Source of the DNA: an uncultured Bacilli bacterium
GTDB lineage: Bacteria; Bacillota_I; Bacilli_A; RF39; UBA660
Direction: 5' to 3'
Assembly (NCBI GenBank): GCA_910589335.1
Contig: CAJUTW010000038.1
Coordinates: forward strand, 1 to 16,522
DNA: 16,522 bases
The notes beneath the pieces were generated by a model that saw only the letters and a program-made list of their open reading frames with translations, did not search any database and was not told the DNA's origin. Position numbers and translations under genes: made by a program. Below, piece by piece: positions 14,995-16,522 of the stretch; position 1 is the first letter of the stretch; the number at the start of each line of letters is the position of its first letter.

Positions 14995-15558
14995 TTATCT
15001 CAATAATAACTTTAAGGCTTCTTTTACTTGTTCTTCAATACTTAAATTTATATTTATTCTTGCAAGAACAGGCTTTATTTCTTTTTCTTTATAACCAAGT
15101 CCTAATAAAACTTCTTTTAACTCGTTTTCTGTTTCTACTACTTCATCTGTAATTCCTAAACCAATGATTTCTAATTTTCCTTTTAAATCAAGAACAATTT
15201 GTTTTGCGAGTTTATCCCCTATTTTAGGGAATTTCTTTAAGTATAATATATTTTCTCTTTCAATAGCATCCATAATTCCTTCGATAGAACCAACTGCTAA
15301 TATTGGCAAAGCCATTTTACACCCTAAACCTTTAACACTAATTAACTTTAAAAAGAAGTTTTTTTCTTCTAATGTTTTAAAACCATATAATAAATTAGAA
15401 TCATCTGTTATTTGTTGATAAATATAGACTTTATATTCTTCATTAATTTCAAATGAATAAGGATTAGAAACATAAACTAAATACCCTATTTTATTATTTT
15501 CTACTACAATTGAATTATTTTTTATATCTGTAATTATTCCTTTTATATAATCAAACAT
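14995..15558 (-). CDS. ruvA: Holliday junction DNA-binding protein RuvA
   Basis: Tetrameric protein that holds the four-way junction and recruits RuvB. 187 residues, slightly short of the usual 200. The N-terminal OB-fold spans 1-62 (MFDYIKGIITDI, ending YGFKTLEE). Two helix-hairpin-helix motifs follow: VKGLGCKMALPIL (74-86), in which the usual Pro of the G-x-G-P-K pattern is Cys, and FPKIGDKLAKQIVLDLKGK (109-127). The C-terminal RuvB-contacting domain (about 140-187) contains ELKEVLLGLGYKEKEI. The start follows GGAGATGAG; the gene is first in its operon behind a near-consensus promoter. Confidence 0.96.
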   Translation of the reverse strand: MFDYIKGIITDIKNNSIVVENNKIGYLVYVSNPYSFEINEEYKVYIYQQITDDSNLLYGFKTLEEKNFFLKLISVKGLGCKMALPILAVGSIEGIMDAIERENILYLKKFPKIGDKLAKQIVLDLKGKLEIIGLGITDEVVETENELKEVLLGLGYKEKEIKPVLARININLSIEEQVKEALKLLLR

Positions 15559-15584
15559 TATTACTCATCTCCATAACTATAGTA

Positions 15585-15613
15585 ATTATATAATACATTT
15601 GTTCTATCGTCAA
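15585..15613 (-). promoter_or_regulatory. Main promoter of the ruvA operon
   Basis: TTGACG (15613-15608), a 17-base spacer and TATAAT (15590-15585) on the minus strand, one of the best matches to the sigma-A consensus in the window. Transcription should start near 15578, leaving a leader of about 20 bases. I saw no obvious LexA-type operator (GAACN4GTTC) around it. Confidence 0.8.
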
Positions 15614-15661
15614 GGATTATATTATTTTAAAAAGTTGTAGCAATATAACTAAAATTTTATC

Positions 15662-15696
15662 AAAAAAGTAATTTTAATTAACTATAAAACTTTTTT
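15662..15696 (-). terminator. Possible terminator of the edge membrane-protein gene
   Basis: On the minus strand AAAAAAGT (15696-15689) can pair with ACTTTTTT (15669-15662) around a long 19-base loop that includes the stop codon; the 3' arm supplies the T run. The long loop and A/T stem make this weak. It separates the membrane-protein gene from the ruvA promoter. Confidence 0.3.
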
Positions 15697-16521
15697 TAAC
15701 TTAATCTGATTTTTTTTATCGATTATAACTTTATATAAAGTATCTTCATTTATAGTTTGTTCTTCAAATAAAGATAGATATTGATCTGTAATTTCAGGTA
15801 AATTTTTAAAAATATAAATATAATCTATTTGATTTTTTAAAATTAAATCAACAAATTCTTCTTTACTTCCTTTAAAGTTGCCATCTTGATTAATTATATT
15901 AATATTAAAAAATTCATATCTATTTATTTTTACAACAAAAGGATTGGCTATATTAGAGTAAAAATATACTCTATCTTTGTTTGTTATTAGATTTTGATAT
16001 TTACTAATTTTAGTATAATTACTCTTTTCAGTTTGTAAAAATGTTTTAAAATTTTCTTTATCAATATATCTATTTTTTAAGTTATCAGACGGTGTAAAAA
16101 ATATAATAAATAATAAAAATAGATAAATTGTTTTTAAATTAATTGGCTTATTTAAAAGTATTAAACTATTTAACATTAACCATGATATTAATAAAGTTGA
16201 CAAATATCTTTCATAACATGATAAAACAATTGATTCTACATTTAAAAATAGATTTAAATAGACCCAGAGTAGAAAAATGAAAAAAATTAAAAATGTAAGA
16301 GAATGAAATATCATAATGAAAAAATATTTTTTTTGCTCTTTTTTGTTACATAATTCATAAATACAAAATGAATAACCAATTAGTGCTAATAAAGTAAAAA
16401 TAAATGAGATATTTCTTATAGTAAATGATTTTTTATTATAAGTAGATTGAAAGTAAAGTTTTTTCACTTTTTCTTTATCTTCTACTTTTTCTTCAATATT
16501 AATATTATCTATTTTCCACTC
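15682..16521 (-). CDS. C-terminal part of a polytopic membrane protein, 5' end outside window
   Basis: The reading frame is open to the right edge, so the gene starts outside; 279 C-terminal residues are visible. The GTG at 16467 that could look like a start has no ribosome binding site and lies in a charged stretch beginning EWKIDNINIEEKVEDKEK. Four hydrophobic segments follow, at about 36-55, 67-92, 109-124 and 130-145, with SCYERYLSTL (101-110) at the start of the third. The last 130 residues are soluble-looking (NKDRVYFYSN, then KNQIDYIYIFKNLPE). A large membrane protein ending in an extracytoplasmic domain resembles GT-C glycosyltransferase-like or envelope polymer proteins, but I cannot assign a family. 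The stop is TAG at 15684. Confidence 0.65.
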   Translation of the reverse strand, partial: EWKIDNINIEEKVEDKEKVKKLYFQSTYNKKSFTIRNISFIFTLLALIGYSFCIYELCNKKEQKKYFFIMIFHSLTFLIFFIFLLWVYLNLFLNVESIVLSCYERYLSTLLISWLMLNSLILLNKPINLKTIYLFLLFIIFFTPSDNLKNRYIDKENFKTFLQTEKSNYTKISKYQNLITNKDRVYFYSNIANPFVVKINRYEFFNINIINQDGNFKGSKEEFVDLILKNQIDYIYIFKNLPEITDQYLSLFEEQTINEDTLYKVIIDKKNQIKLKKVL

Positions 16522-16522
16522 T

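Noticed and set aside
15682..16467. Membrane protein starting at the GTG at 16467
   Set aside because: The frame stays open upstream to the window edge and the GTG has no ribosome binding site, so the gene is 5'-truncated by the window.
1..16522. Use of UGA as tryptophan (Mycoplasma code)
   Set aside because: Trp positions are read from TGG, and every gene is full length without any in-frame TGA, so nothing requires reassignment.

Overview
The window is a strongly AT-rich bacterial chromosome segment with dense, almost entirely minus-strand coding, AGGAGG-type ribosome binding sites and sigma-A-like promoters. A Bacillota-type primosomal DnaB, a CBS/DRTGG family II pyrophosphatase and the ruvA-ruvB-queA-tgt gene order point to a low-GC Bacillota, probably a Bacilli lineage near the Mollicutes or uncultured gut relatives (inference). 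All 16 visible stops of the full-size genes are TAA (12) or TAG (4). Trp is read from TGG and no gene is broken by an in-frame TGA, so the standard code fits.

Region 1 (1-4872): the 5' three quarters of a phosphomannomutase/phosphoglucomutase gene runs off the left edge. Upstream of it, behind a strong terminator (1104-1139), is a tight four-gene operon read right to left: ppaC (manganese-type pyrophosphatase with a nucleotide-sensing insert), a small multidrug-export-type membrane protein, a ZIP metal transporter and a CmpB-type membrane protein. Region 2 (4872-5911): an HD-domain protein with its own terminator, then about 520 bases without a recognisable gene. That gap holds a very good promoter driving a 30-codon ORF or small RNA.

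Region 3 (5912-9946): dnaB (replication initiation and membrane attachment), then a translationally close pair upstream of it: a type II secretion/type IV pilus F-family platform protein and a prepilin peptidase, with no ATPase or pilins nearby. The only plus-strand gene, a YqfQ-like small protein, diverges from the F gene and converges on tgt with a shared terminator.

Region 4 (9945-15613): a recombination and tRNA-modification operon ruvA-ruvB-unknown-queA-GreA-like-tgt, read right to left from a near-consensus promoter at 15585-15613, with two further good internal promoters before the GreA-like gene and tgt. RuvAB process Holliday junctions; QueA and Tgt are queuosine enzymes. The inserted GreA-like protein carries two GreA C-terminal-type domains and is the most unusual gene here. 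Region 5 (15662-16522): the 3' part of a large membrane protein gene entering from the right edge.

I saw no rRNA, tRNA, CRISPR array, insertion sequence or phage gene.
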